This document shows, in pieces, positions 36,481 to 47,625 of a stretch of DNA of 64,000 nt. Both the position numbers and the translations under genes were made by a program. The stretch is from contig CM041085.1 in assembly GCA_023079485.1 (NCBI GenBank), positions 31,543,121 through 31,607,120 of the forward strand. The letters run 5' to 3'. Numbering within the stretch: position 1 is the first letter of the stretch; each line of letters starts with the position of its first letter. Under the pieces are notes generated by a model, which was not told the origin of the DNA, did no database searches, and saw nothing but the letters and a program-made list of their open reading frames with translations. The stretch is from Archilochus colubris. Its lineage: Eukaryota; Chordata; Aves; Apodiformes; Trochilidae.

Positions 36481-39400
36481 GTTCCCTCTGGAAAGAGTGC
36501 TGCCAAATAATTCAGTTTTCTACTGGGAAAATAAGTAATTCTAAAACTGTTCAGCTCAAGCCAGGATTATTACCCCCTGCTGAACTGACCCAAAGCTGTT
36601 TTTCAAATCAGTGCAACAACAAAGTAAGGTGTTGACTTTTCAAGTCTGCTTTCTTTTTATTGCCTACATGCTCTGCAGGAGACTGTCCACGATGCAATGC
36701 AGATTTCTCTCTGGCCAAGTTACGTGTAATGCATTGTGAGAGTCTGTAAAAGCAGCTGCAGGTAAATGCAATACTTCAAAGATTTGTTTCGGTAAGAACT
36801 GTCTACCCAAAAAATCTTGCCACAGACTCAAAGAATTCCAGATTATCTGTGCCACGAAAAAGGGAAACTTGTAACAATTTAGGAGGAAAAGCAGTCCTGA
36901 AACTGCCCACACAGTGTTAGCTAGTTCTTATTTTACTCCAGGGAAAACCTCATTTTTCAAAAATGATACCAGCAATTACAGCTCTAGACAGCAGTTTCAG
37001 TAAAGAAACCAGAAAGCCAGTAAACTGCAAATTAAACCCGCCCAAACTTTAAGGTGGCCTTTCTTAAACTGAGGCAGACTTGCTATGCAATTACAAGCAG
37101 AAACCTCCCTGACATCACTTCAGCTGCAGCTGGCCTGGGGTAGGGAGTGGGGGAAAGAGAAATTCATTCCAGGCAGAAAGCCACTCTCTCATTTTTCAAA
37201 ACCAGGAAGTACTATTTATTTTAAAAGAAAATTGAAAGACAAAGAAATAAAAATCCAAACAAAAACCCCACAACAATCCAAAGCAAGCAAACAAACAAAA
37301 GCCTAGAGAAGAATATTCTACTTATTTCACCCATCTTGAGTATTTAAGATTTTGTTTTTAGATGAGTAATTAATAATGCCATTTCAGTGATCATGGCATT
37401 AGCTTTCTGTTAAGGATAAGTATTGCCCTCAAGGTAACACATGGAATTAACACAGAGTAATTTGCTCATTACATGGGTCAGAAACTGGCCATTAGATTAA
37501 AAACCTGATTTGGCACCTCTGTACCCCCGGCTTTACCTTGATATCTGAAAATCTATAGTCTTTGATCCAAATTCTGATTTTGCAGCACAAAAGCATTATT
37601 TTTGCACCCTTCTTGAATAAAGCACATCAAGTACAAACTCCAAAATAAAATAAAGCAATAAATCAGGTAAATATTTAAAATTGAAGAATACATTGAAATT
37701 CTCTTGTTTCTAAATGGGTATGGACAAAGATGTTTGCTTTCCTATTTCTTGTGATAAGAAAGTATGCATTTTTGATAAGGAAGAATGTATTTTTGTTATC
37801 AGCTTTGGATCATTTTTCATGTTCAGTTAGAAGGCACAATGTTGCTGTGCAGATGTAAACCCCATTGAAAAATGCACAGGATAAACAAGATAACAAAGAT
37901 ATCCTTCCACTAACTTACTCCAAGGTATTTTACTAAAATTGCATGACAAAAAAGCAACTGATTAGCCACATTTGAGGGGAGGGGGAATAAAGGGTTTCTG
38001 TGACGTTCCATCGCTCCACACTCTTTTCTTCTTGTTTCACTGATAGGCATCCACCTCTCAGATAACCTGAAGGCATTAGAGTATAATATTTGCTTCACAA
38101 ACATTGTCAGGCTCATTAATATAAAAAACCCAACCAAAACACAGATCAGGTAAATGAAACTTGAGTCAGAATAAACTTGAAAAGTAGTTTTTTGTAAGAC
38201 ATACTTGTAGCCAGAAGCACAGGGAGATCTTGGACATATCTTGGAATAACAAAATAAACAAAACCTATTTTCTTGTTCAATGACAATGTCATCACTTATT
38301 AAAAAACAGAATTATCTGTAAAAGTTGGTCTTGCTCTTTAACACCTGTATTCTCCCTGACCTTGGCAAACCCCAGGCATGGCTAATTATATGCATGCAAC
38401 ACCATTGACTCAAGTACCTCCATTTTTTTTTCATACAAATTACTATTCCTGTATGTTTCTACATCAAGTAGCAAACACTTTGCTTGGTGTAATTTAAGAT
38501 CTTGAGCTGTTTTGCCCTCAAAGCCTCATCCTGACTGCTAGCCTCACAGTAACTTCTTTTACTTCATTCTGGCTCCTTTCCCAGCTAGGCATAAATTGGT
38601 TATTTGGCTTCTCTGTGGAGAGTTTCTGATAAAATTTTGCCCATTACATCTCCAACCAGCAAAATGTGTTTCTCAGGGTCTGTGCAGATGGCACCGAACC
38701 CCATTGCTCCTGGACAGTGGCAGCTGATGTACCCAGCAGAAAGGCAGGACACACAGGACCAGGGACTTCAGCATGGCACAAAATCAGGAGGCAGCTAGGA
38801 AGTCCTATACCAAACACTTTAAAGCCTTCCTATCGAAGTCAGAGATTGGGGACAAGTCCTGGTTCTGCCCAGCCCTCAGTTTCTGCCTCAGCTGCAGGCT
38901 CCTGTTACAAACCCACAGCCCTTCCCTATAACACAAGATCTCTGTATCTTCCAAGGCTTCACAGGTTTATCTTCAGAAACTCCCCCGCACCTAGGGTAGC
39001 ATTACTCCTGCTGTTGAAATCAGGAACAGGTATTGTAGACGGCTTTTGCAGTCAGCAGTCCATCACAACAGGCAGCAGCTGAATCCAGCTCATTGCCACG
39101 GCCATGTGCCCATCCATTTTTCTCATCCTGCCCTGCATTTGGCTTTTCAGAGCTTTACTACAGCTTTACCTCAAAGTTACTCCACCCTCACACCAGCCAC
39201 CTAAGTTCTGTACCAGCTGCTGGCTGAAAAACAGGGGAATTAACAAAGGAATAAGGAGGTAAAAAAAAGGAGCCTCCCCCAAGATTGCTCTCAGTGTACC
39301 ATAGATTGACCAATGCTTTTGGCAAACCCTGTGACCTCTTAAAAATTTCTCTTTGATACAAACTTAACTATAAAAAGCAAGTTAATTTCTCCCATGTCTT

Positions 39401-39915
39401 GCCTGACTGATTTACAAGCACTGTACCCCCCAGCCAGCAATTTTGTCAGTAGCAGGTGGGTGCATTCACCAAAAAAAACCTGATTGCAAATAGCATGTGT
39501 GATTGTAGGTACTCCCCCTGAACCTCACAGAGGTCTTGACATCCCAGCCCACAGCAGGCTGGGTTCACTTCTTTTTTTTTGTTAGGCATTCTTTTGTTTA
39601 CTGAACCTTTTCAACGATGAACCAAAATAACACTGAGAACTTTTAAGAGTTTTGAATAACGGTATTTAACTCGGTCTGGGGAGGAAAAGAAAAAAAAAAA
39701 AAGAGAAATATTTGATTTGCATACTTTAATTAAGGAATAACAGTAATCACTTGTTAGTTCAGCGCTGAAAGGAGGATAATTGCTACTTGTCCCTACTCAC
39801 AAGGAAAAACACACCCTGAACAAGGTCATTTCTTGTTCGTGCCTTTGCGTTAATTCAGTTGCCCTCTCCTCCCCTCCAGCCCTGCAAACCTCCTTGCTTC
39901 CCCCTGGACCCCCAT

Positions 39916-39938
39916 CACACACACAAACACACACACAC
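39916..39938. repeat. (CA)n microsatellite
   Basis: About eleven CA units interrupted once by AA. Confidence 0.9.
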
Positions 39939-42904
39939 TGACATGGCACAACCCCTGAGCACTCCCCAGCAAGAACAACAAAGAGTCTCTTCAGAGGTGT
40001 AAGGGCAGAAACACCCATGTTTCACACCAACAGGCAACTGAGTTACAACACTGAGGGCACATGCAAAGCAACTGTTTTGGTCTGTCTCACGTTTTCAGGG
40101 CCCAGTCATAAACAAAATGCATACACTTCTTCTGTAACTTACTTTTCTTTAACAAATACCTCCTTCCTGTAAGAATATTCACAGTAATAATAAATGGGTG
40201 TCCATTATCTCTACAGCTTTGGCTACTCTAGACCATGAGCATACAATAAGAGATAAAGTGCATCGTCAATTTTCTATTTAAATACAAAATTCCCAAACCC
40301 CTATCTAAATTTAGGTGTTTATTCCTCCAAGTTGTTTACTGCGTATGACATTTTAAGACATTACTAAAAACTCACAAGTCAATTTATATTCACAATTAGT
40401 ATTGTTGTTGTCTTTCTCCTGGCATGAAAAAGATCACCTCAGATGTTATCTACAAAGTCAACATTACCCGAAATTACAGGCTTCACATCCTCTGGAAGTT
40501 TAGCTACGTAAAAGTGATGAGATTACAAATCTTTCCTGTATTTTCCTTGAGATATTTTAATATTAAAAAACAGAAAAACAAAGTTATACCATGGATACAG
40601 TCAAGCAAGAGTGTTTGGAACAGTTTTACATTCAGTATCAAATTCAAATGCAGAAAGGGAACTGAGAAACAAATGTTATACCTGACTGAGAAAGATTAAA
40701 ATACATTTACTATAAGAATCTCGACATGATCTTAAATATGTTCCCCATATCCTCTCCTCTGAATATTTTCCAAATGAAGGTCAGCAGAGCTGTAATTACT
40801 AAATTTTGTATATGAACACAAACTAGTTCTTAAACTAACAGCCCCTGTGAACAAAATCACATTAGAGAGCTACAATATTTTCAGGATTAGATCTTTAGTC
40901 TGAGCTGTCACAAACCACACACTTGGCAAGTACTTTAACTGAACTCCGAACAACAGAAATCCCATTTACTAGAAATCTTATGAGGGAAAAAAGTCATCAA
41001 CTAATGAGTCTCCCTCCTGCAAAGTATTGCCCCCCCTGCTCTCCCCTCACAATATTTAAAGCAGAACTGCCTCTGTCACAACCAAGCACGCTAACATCCC
41101 AGAACGTTATTGCAAGGGAAAATCCTCTGCGACAGTATCTCACCACTGAGGAATGTCTCTGGCTCCTCGCACCCACGACGAACAAGTCCTCTCTCTATTT
41201 TTCCAGTCCTCCCCGAACAACCCACGAGCTACCTGTGTGGCAGAGGAGAGGCGCGAGCTCTGCCTTCAGCTGTTCCCAAATTACCTCATTGGGCACTCAG
41301 GTAAAATGAGAAGCTCTTACTAGTCTGTACAGCTCCTTCGCCAGAAATATTGCATGAGTCAGCTTTTATCTATCAAAACCCTAAACACAGAGGCTTTACA
41401 GAAACCTGATTCACAACTTTCTCCCTGCCTTTATCCCAGTGCACCGACAGCATCGCTAAGAGCTTTAAATGAAACATGACATCATGCAATTCAGGGACAG
41501 GACAATGGGCATCACCGTGGGTAACTTTAAAATGCACACTTCACTGAACAACACCCACTGACTTCCATTTTTCCAGGCACAACACTTTGAAAACATCAAA
41601 CAGACCCCCCACTTCCACTGCATTTATTACACTTTGCTCCTTGATTTGCAGATAATATTGATAAGCATGTAAAGCAAATAAATCACCTGCTGATATTGTG
41701 AAATTTCTGTGTTTATTGTAGAAACTCCTATGAACCTGCAATGCAATAGGATGATCCGTGGCAATAGGGTAATTCTAGATACTATTCTGCCCTAATGTAA
41801 ACAGAAACAGGCTTTTGCGGGGTGCTTGCAAAGCTTCACTGTTTGTTTTAAAGAAGGGAAGACTTGCAGAAGAAAACCAAACCATTTATGCCATGTAAAT
41901 CACAGTGAAGCAAAGTAAAAGGGAAAAAAAAAAACCCCAAAAAAACTAGTTTTGAGGAGAAGGGGACAGTGAGATGATGCAAAGAAGCAAAGATGAAGAA
42001 ACAGATCAAAAAATCGCTGTAGACTGGTGCTAACTGATGGGAAAGCTGGTGGCTCCCTTGGCTGCAGAGGGGGTGGTGGAATTTCTGTCTTGGAGCTGGG
42101 AGGCAAAAGAAGTCAAAAGAGTTCCCAGCTGCTGGCACCATTTCCCAGGTGTGCTCTTAAAACTGCATGCTCAAACCTAGCCCACAAAGAGATACTTTAT
42201 CTTTAACATCATGTTTGAAACTCACTCGCTCTTTGCTTGTACATTACATGGCCTCAGCTTCATTCTAAGTTTTCCTAAACACTAAGGTCCTTGAACAACG
42301 CTTTTGAGCAGGAAGCTAGAAGAAGAAAAAGGAAGTGAAGACAGCCTTGAGACCATACATAAAGCTGTGAAACACTTTGATCTAAACCTCAGGGCTGTCG
42401 GGGTGAAAGTCCCATTTACTCAAGTTAAAGATTGGGAATTTACAACATGTTGCCACACTGACCCATCTGAGATCACTGAGACATGCTCTCGCTTACATAT
42501 GTTCTCCAGTTTCCGTGGTTTCTTTAAATACATTTTTTAAATATTTATGTGATTAGATATACAAAGAGATGCACATTTTTTCACAAGATCTGAACAATAC
42601 CTGAGACAAGTCTCCATGCATCTCTAAGTTTTGGATGCACTAACAGGCACACACATGATGGCCAACACTGCTCCCGATGTCCTCACTATGTACACAGTAC
42701 AGCACCCAGGTGTTCAATCAAATAACCTGAATGTGGCAAATTTACATTTGCTGTGCTCCACATTCACAGATATTTCTGCCAGGAGGTAATGATTCACTCC
42801 TCTGGACTTCCTCATGCCTTGTGCCCATCTTGCTATGGAGCCCTCAGCACCTCTGAGGAAGTTTTTGAACTCCTGGACAAACCTATAGAGCATTAACCAG
42901 GGTC

Positions 42905-42945
42905 ACAGAAATGCTCAGAGGGATGGAGCACCTTTCCTACAAAAG
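42905..42945 (+). mobile_element. Possible short CR1 remnant
   Basis: TGCTCAGAGGGATGGAGCAC followed by CTTTCCTAC resembles the CR1 block that encodes the RGLEHLSYEE-like segment. Only about 40 bp is recognisable, and the flanks do not extend the match, so this is tentative. Confidence 0.35.
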
Positions 42946-44643
42946 ATCAGCAGACCATACATGAGGATTTCCCCAAGAACAACCCCTCACACTCCATTCA
43001 CTTTAAACATGCTTAATACTGAGAGCTGTCAGTACAGGAGCCTAGAACCTCAAAAGCCTTCTATTTTACTGTTTAATGTGCACAGCCAATGAAAAGTACA
43101 CAGACGTGCCAGAAAAAAAAATTTTGCTTCACTTCTTATTTTCTAGAGTTAGGAAAAAAAACCAAACAAGAAAGAAAGAAAAAAAAATTCAGGGGATTTA
43201 TCTACATTATCTTTTAGGGACTGCATCCTTTTCTCTACCCCATCTCCTGCACCCTCCCATTGTATGCAGTGCAGACAGGCCACATAATCAATGCATCAGG
43301 ATAAGGAATTGACAAAGTGTGGTCTGTTTGAAGTCTGGAACAAAGTCTTGATTTTGTTAAACATGAACAGTAAGTGGGATTTATAGTGGTTAGAATGATT
43401 TTATTCTGCAGGTCCCAAGATTTCCTTTCAGTAAATAAGGATTTACTAAAGAAATAAGTTCTAAGCAAAATTTTTAAAAAACCCACAACTCAGTCACAAG
43501 GTACATTGAGGCTTAAGGACACACTGACATCTTCACTGAAAGTGCAATGTAATGTATTAATAACTCTCCGCAATGCAGTAGCTATTTAATCTGTATACAG
43601 TACTGCAGAGACACCTAACAAAAGGAACAAGCCATCACATGCTGCTGATGTACTGCGATACAAATAGAGCATATGGATCCAGTGTTCCATTTATAGGCCT
43701 TTTAAAAGAATTATTTCCCATTTCCTTGTGAATTCTGAAGGGTTGCTCCTCTCCTCTTTTTTAAAAGATACCCTGGTTCTGTTCCATTCTATTCTGAATC
43801 ACAGCAAATGAAAATTCAGTAAGGAAATGTAGATATGAATGCATCTGATGGAATAATACCCTCAATGATAGTACAATCAAAACTTTTACACCCTTTTCTT
43901 CTGTGCCTATACTGACATTTAGTGAAGAAGAGTGAACAGTAACTGTTCAATATGATCCTGCTTGAATGTTTTAGTATTTTTACTTACTGCAGTACCACAA
44001 TCTAAATAAAAATCCATATAGACTCTTCTTTCCACCCTGCACTATACAGGATCAGGCCTTGCTGATATTTCTAGGGTCTTTTCATCCTACACTACAATGC
44101 TGTAACAGTGCATGAATATCAAGGTCTGGTTTCTACTTCTGCTTGGACTAGTCTACTCCTCTGAGCAAACATCCTGCCACACTAATGCAGTACTAACGCA
44201 TGTCACACTAATGCAGGCAAGTTTTCAACTTCATCTAACCCAGATAAAGTTGCTGCTGAATTTCACAACTTTTCAAGGCCCACTGCAGCACAAGAACACT
44301 GGAGGTCTTGGCTAGGCATCCTCAACACAGTACAGGATGCTTGTTGTTTTACCAAGAACACAGGGATGTTTTTAAGATCTAAAAATGTTAACTGTCTCAC
44401 ATCTAGCAATATAACACAGGCAAACTAAAGTACTTAGTTCTCCTTCCTTTCAGGAGAAGGAAATACAGTATCTAGGAATCATTCTTACTAGTTACAGTGA
44501 AGAACTTAATTGTGTGACCCCAGAGAAGGCATCTTTGTACCACCAATCTCTTCCAGTTTAACAAGAACTCATAGCCACAATACCTAGCACAATGCTGGAG
44601 TTCTTTCAAACTAATTTTAACAGTTTGTCATTCACTTCTGCCA

Positions 44644-44721
44644 CAAAAAAAACAAAAAAACAAAAAAACAAAAAAAAACAAAAAAAAAAAAAAAAAAAAG
44701 AAAGAAAAAAAAAGAAAAAAA
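44644..44721. repeat. A-rich simple repeat
   Basis: Runs of A interrupted by single C, then single G, over about 78 bp. No retrogene body or terminal duplication was recognised next to it. Confidence 0.9.
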
Positions 44722-45091
44722 GCATTTTGTAAAACCTAGTGCTCTGGAATAGCTGACTTTGTTAGATGCCTAATAGAAGTGAGTTTCAAAAGCCTTAAAT
44801 AATTGATGTTTTTCTTTAAAACCAGCTACATGATTTTTCCCATTTGCTTTTGAACTGGAGGCACTTATTGGAACCTCTTCTGCACCTCAGAAAATTTAGC
44901 AACTAGAATTTTGAAGCAAAACTGAAACAATAACATCAGTCTCATGCTGACATGTTTGCATTTACAATAAAATAAGAACTTTCTTCTGGGTTTCCTCTCT
45001 TGAGTGAAAAAAGAAAAGCTGCATAAAACAGTACTCATATTTACACCCTGGGGAGAAGAATCCTCAAATTCTACCAAGGTTGGAACCAAGA

Positions 45092-45580
45092 CATAGAATC
45101 ATAGAATCATAGAATCATAGAATTAGCTGGCTTGGAAGGGACCTCAGAGATCATCTAGTCCAACCCTTGACCCACCGGAGCAGTTGCTAGACCATGGCAC
45201 TGAGTGCCACATCCAGTCTTTTTTTAAATGTCTCCAGGGACGGAGAATCTACCACCTCCCCGGGCAGTCCATTCCATAGCCTAATCACCCTCTCCGTGAA
45301 GAAATTCTTTCTAATATCTAACCTAAACCTCCCCTGGCACAACTTAAGACTGTGTCCTCTTGTCTTGTTGAAGGTCGTCTGTGAAAAGAGTCCAGTTCCC
45401 ACCTTGCTACAGCCTCCTTTCAGGTAGTTGTAGACAGCAATGAGGTCTCCCCTGAGCCTCCTCTTCTCCAGGCTGAACAGCCCCATCTCTCTCAGCCTCT
45501 CCTCATAGGGCCTGTGCTCGAGTCCCTTCACCAGCCTGGTTGCCCTCCTTTGGACCTGTTCCAGGACCTCTATTGACATA
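45092..45580 (-). mobile_element. CR1 LINE, 5'-truncated, with intact 3' octamer tail
   Basis: The plus strand starts with four tandem copies of CATAGAAT (45092-45123), which is the antisense of the CR1 3' tail. The antisense 3' region follows (GGGACCTCAGAGATCATCTA). On the minus strand, 45187-45579 is open for 130 codons and encodes the CR1 ORF2 C-terminus, e.g. [40 protein letters not shown] and [19 protein letters not shown], ending at a natural stop. The tail and frame are clean, so this is a relatively young copy. It lacks most of the reverse transcriptase and cannot move by itself. It is sense-oriented with PLEKHG1. Confidence 0.95.
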
Positions 45581-46394
45581 TTGATGATCTGGCTCCACCA
45601 CAGACTGGCTCTGGCATTTCAAGTAATAAGTCATTTTCTTACACTCACCCTGCAGAAAGGGAACAGTATGTCTGATTTTCAAGGTGGTACCATAACAGTG
45701 AGCTCATTGCTCTTCCAAACCTCTGTTCAATAGAAACATATTCAATGACAGCTGAAGGACTCAGGACTTAATAAATGACTGTGACAGAACTTTGCAGCAT
45801 ACAAAAATAAGTATTTTGAAATCTCACAGTAATTTAAATGAAAAGAAATAAACTAATTAGGTGTGCTCAAGTTCAAAGCATTACATCATACCACAACTCT
45901 TCTAGTTATGTTGCTTCTAGAGATAAGTATGGCATTTTATATAAATAAGATCAAAAAGTCTAAAACTGCTAAATGATGACAAAATAATGGGTGACAGCAG
46001 AAAAATCAAGGTGTATTACTGCTGCCACATACAAGAAATCTGTAAAAATATAGTCACACCAAACTTTAATTTTTTATTTTCTACCGATGAATCTAACATG
46101 TCCTGACTGCTCTGTACCTTGATTTGGTGCTTCCCTACCCCCACCCTTTACTTTGTTGTCATTAAGCTTTAAGGTATCTCTTTGAAAGCCACTCCAATAG
46201 AACCACAACTGTGATGAGGTGGCTTCACAGGGTTTTCAGAGTTGCTTTCAGGCCATTCTGCAGAGAGTGCAATATTTCCAGCTACTTTTTAGCTGTTATC
46301 CCATGAAGAAAAGCCACAAGAACAACAAAATTCCTGTCTCAAACAAGCAGGACTTTCCTTAGAGCTTTTTTTATGCAAGAAACAAAGCAGAAAT

Positions 46395-46866
46395 TGAGAA
46401 GGACCTGATGGACCAGGTCCAGAGGAAATACACAAAAATTATCAGGGCACTGGAACACCTCTCCTTTGGGGACAGGCTGAGGGAGCTGGGGTTGTTCAGC
46501 CTGGAGAAAAGAAGGTTCAGAGACCTAATAGTACCCTTGCAGTACCTGAAGGGGCCTGCAGGAAGGCTAGAGATGGACAGTTTGCAGGGGCCTGTAGTGC
46601 TAGGAGAAGGGGCAATGGTTTTAAATTAGAGAAGAGTTGATTTAGACTGGTTGTTAGGAAAAAGTTCTTTACCATGAGGGTAGTGGAAAAATGGAACAGG
46701 TTGCCTGGAAGGTAGCTGAGGCCTCAGCCCAGGAGATATTCAAGGTGAGGCTTGATGAGGCTCTGAGCAACCTGATCTAGTTGAGGGTGTCCCTGCTGTC
46801 TGCATGGGGGTTGGACTAGATGACCTTCAGAGGTCCCTTCCAACCCAAATTATTATGATTCTATGG
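46395..46866 (+). mobile_element. CR1 LINE fragment with 3' end at 46866
   Basis: The plus-strand translation begins DQVQRKYTKIIRALEHLSFG and continues [15 protein letters not shown] before frameshifts and internal deletions. The 3' end reads GGTTGGACTAGATGACCTTC, AGAGGTCCCTTCCAACCCAA, then ATGATTCTATGG. It is more decayed than the copy at 45092 and its 3' end differs in detail, suggesting another CR1 subfamily. It is antisense to PLEKHG1. Confidence 0.94.
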
Positions 46867-47558
46867 TTTGAGACCACTGCAGTGTCAGTGTAAGGCTGTA
46901 TGCAGATGAGATTAATGCTGCAACACTTACTGACATCTCAGTATTCAAGATTAACCCTGCCAGGAGTCACACTTCAGGAACTACAGGGCAAGAAGCAAAC
47001 AGATTAGAGGCTTGGATTTGCTTACAGTGAACATTTGGTCCATAATTCACAGCAACTGACTTACTGAGTCATAAGACTTCCTCTGTTCTTTCTTCTTAAT
47101 AACACATTTAATTCAAACCAGAAAATCACTCATTTTATTAAAGCTGTATATATTACAGAACCCCTATGCTTTATTTACCAATAACCACAGAAAAATCATC
47201 CTGTGGATTTAAAAGTATTGAAATCCTCTAACATTTCTATTCAGAAGTATTTGAATTAAAGACAAAAACATCCTACAAAGAAGCCAGCAAAAAAAAAAAG
47301 TGGTCTTCAGCTTTCTACTGACCATTGAATATGTTATGCAATTCTTTGTCAATCCAGAGACATTGACAAATACAAACAAGGGAAGGCAAATAAATCTTAT
47401 TCATAATACCCATCGCTTCACTTCACAGCAAGGTAGGAGAAATTCAGAACATTCATGAAAGGAAATCGGATACAACTCTCTGTAGCACCATATTACTTTG
47501 CAGCCTTCAAATACTTCTACAGTCAGTGCCATAGTCTAGCAACCGCAACGGTGGTAAA

Positions 47559-47625
47559 AGGGTTGGACTCGATGATCTCTGAGGTCCCTTCCAACCCAGC
47601 CAATTCTATGATTCTATGATTCTAT
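47559..47625 (+). mobile_element. CR1 3'-tail-only insertion (67 bp)
   Basis: GGGTTGGACTCGATGATCTC followed by TGAGGTCCCTTCCAACCCAG, then about three ATTCTATG units. It is almost identical to the 3' end of the element at 45092-45580 read on its own strand, apart from a few bases. It looks like an extreme 5' truncation of the same subfamily. Confidence 0.9.

Noticed and set aside
44644..44721. A-rich tract as the tail of a processed pseudogene
   Set aside because: No recognisable gene sequence lies upstream and no flanking duplication is visible. The interrupted pattern fits a simple repeat.
45187..45579. 130-codon minus-strand ORF as a host gene
   Set aside because: Its wording is the CR1 ORF2 C-terminus and it runs straight into a CR1 3' tail, so it is transposon sequence.
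46402..46421. 7-bp inverted repeat GGACCTG/CAGGTCC
   Set aside because: It lies within a decayed CR1 and arises from mutated element sequence, and arms of this length are common by chance.
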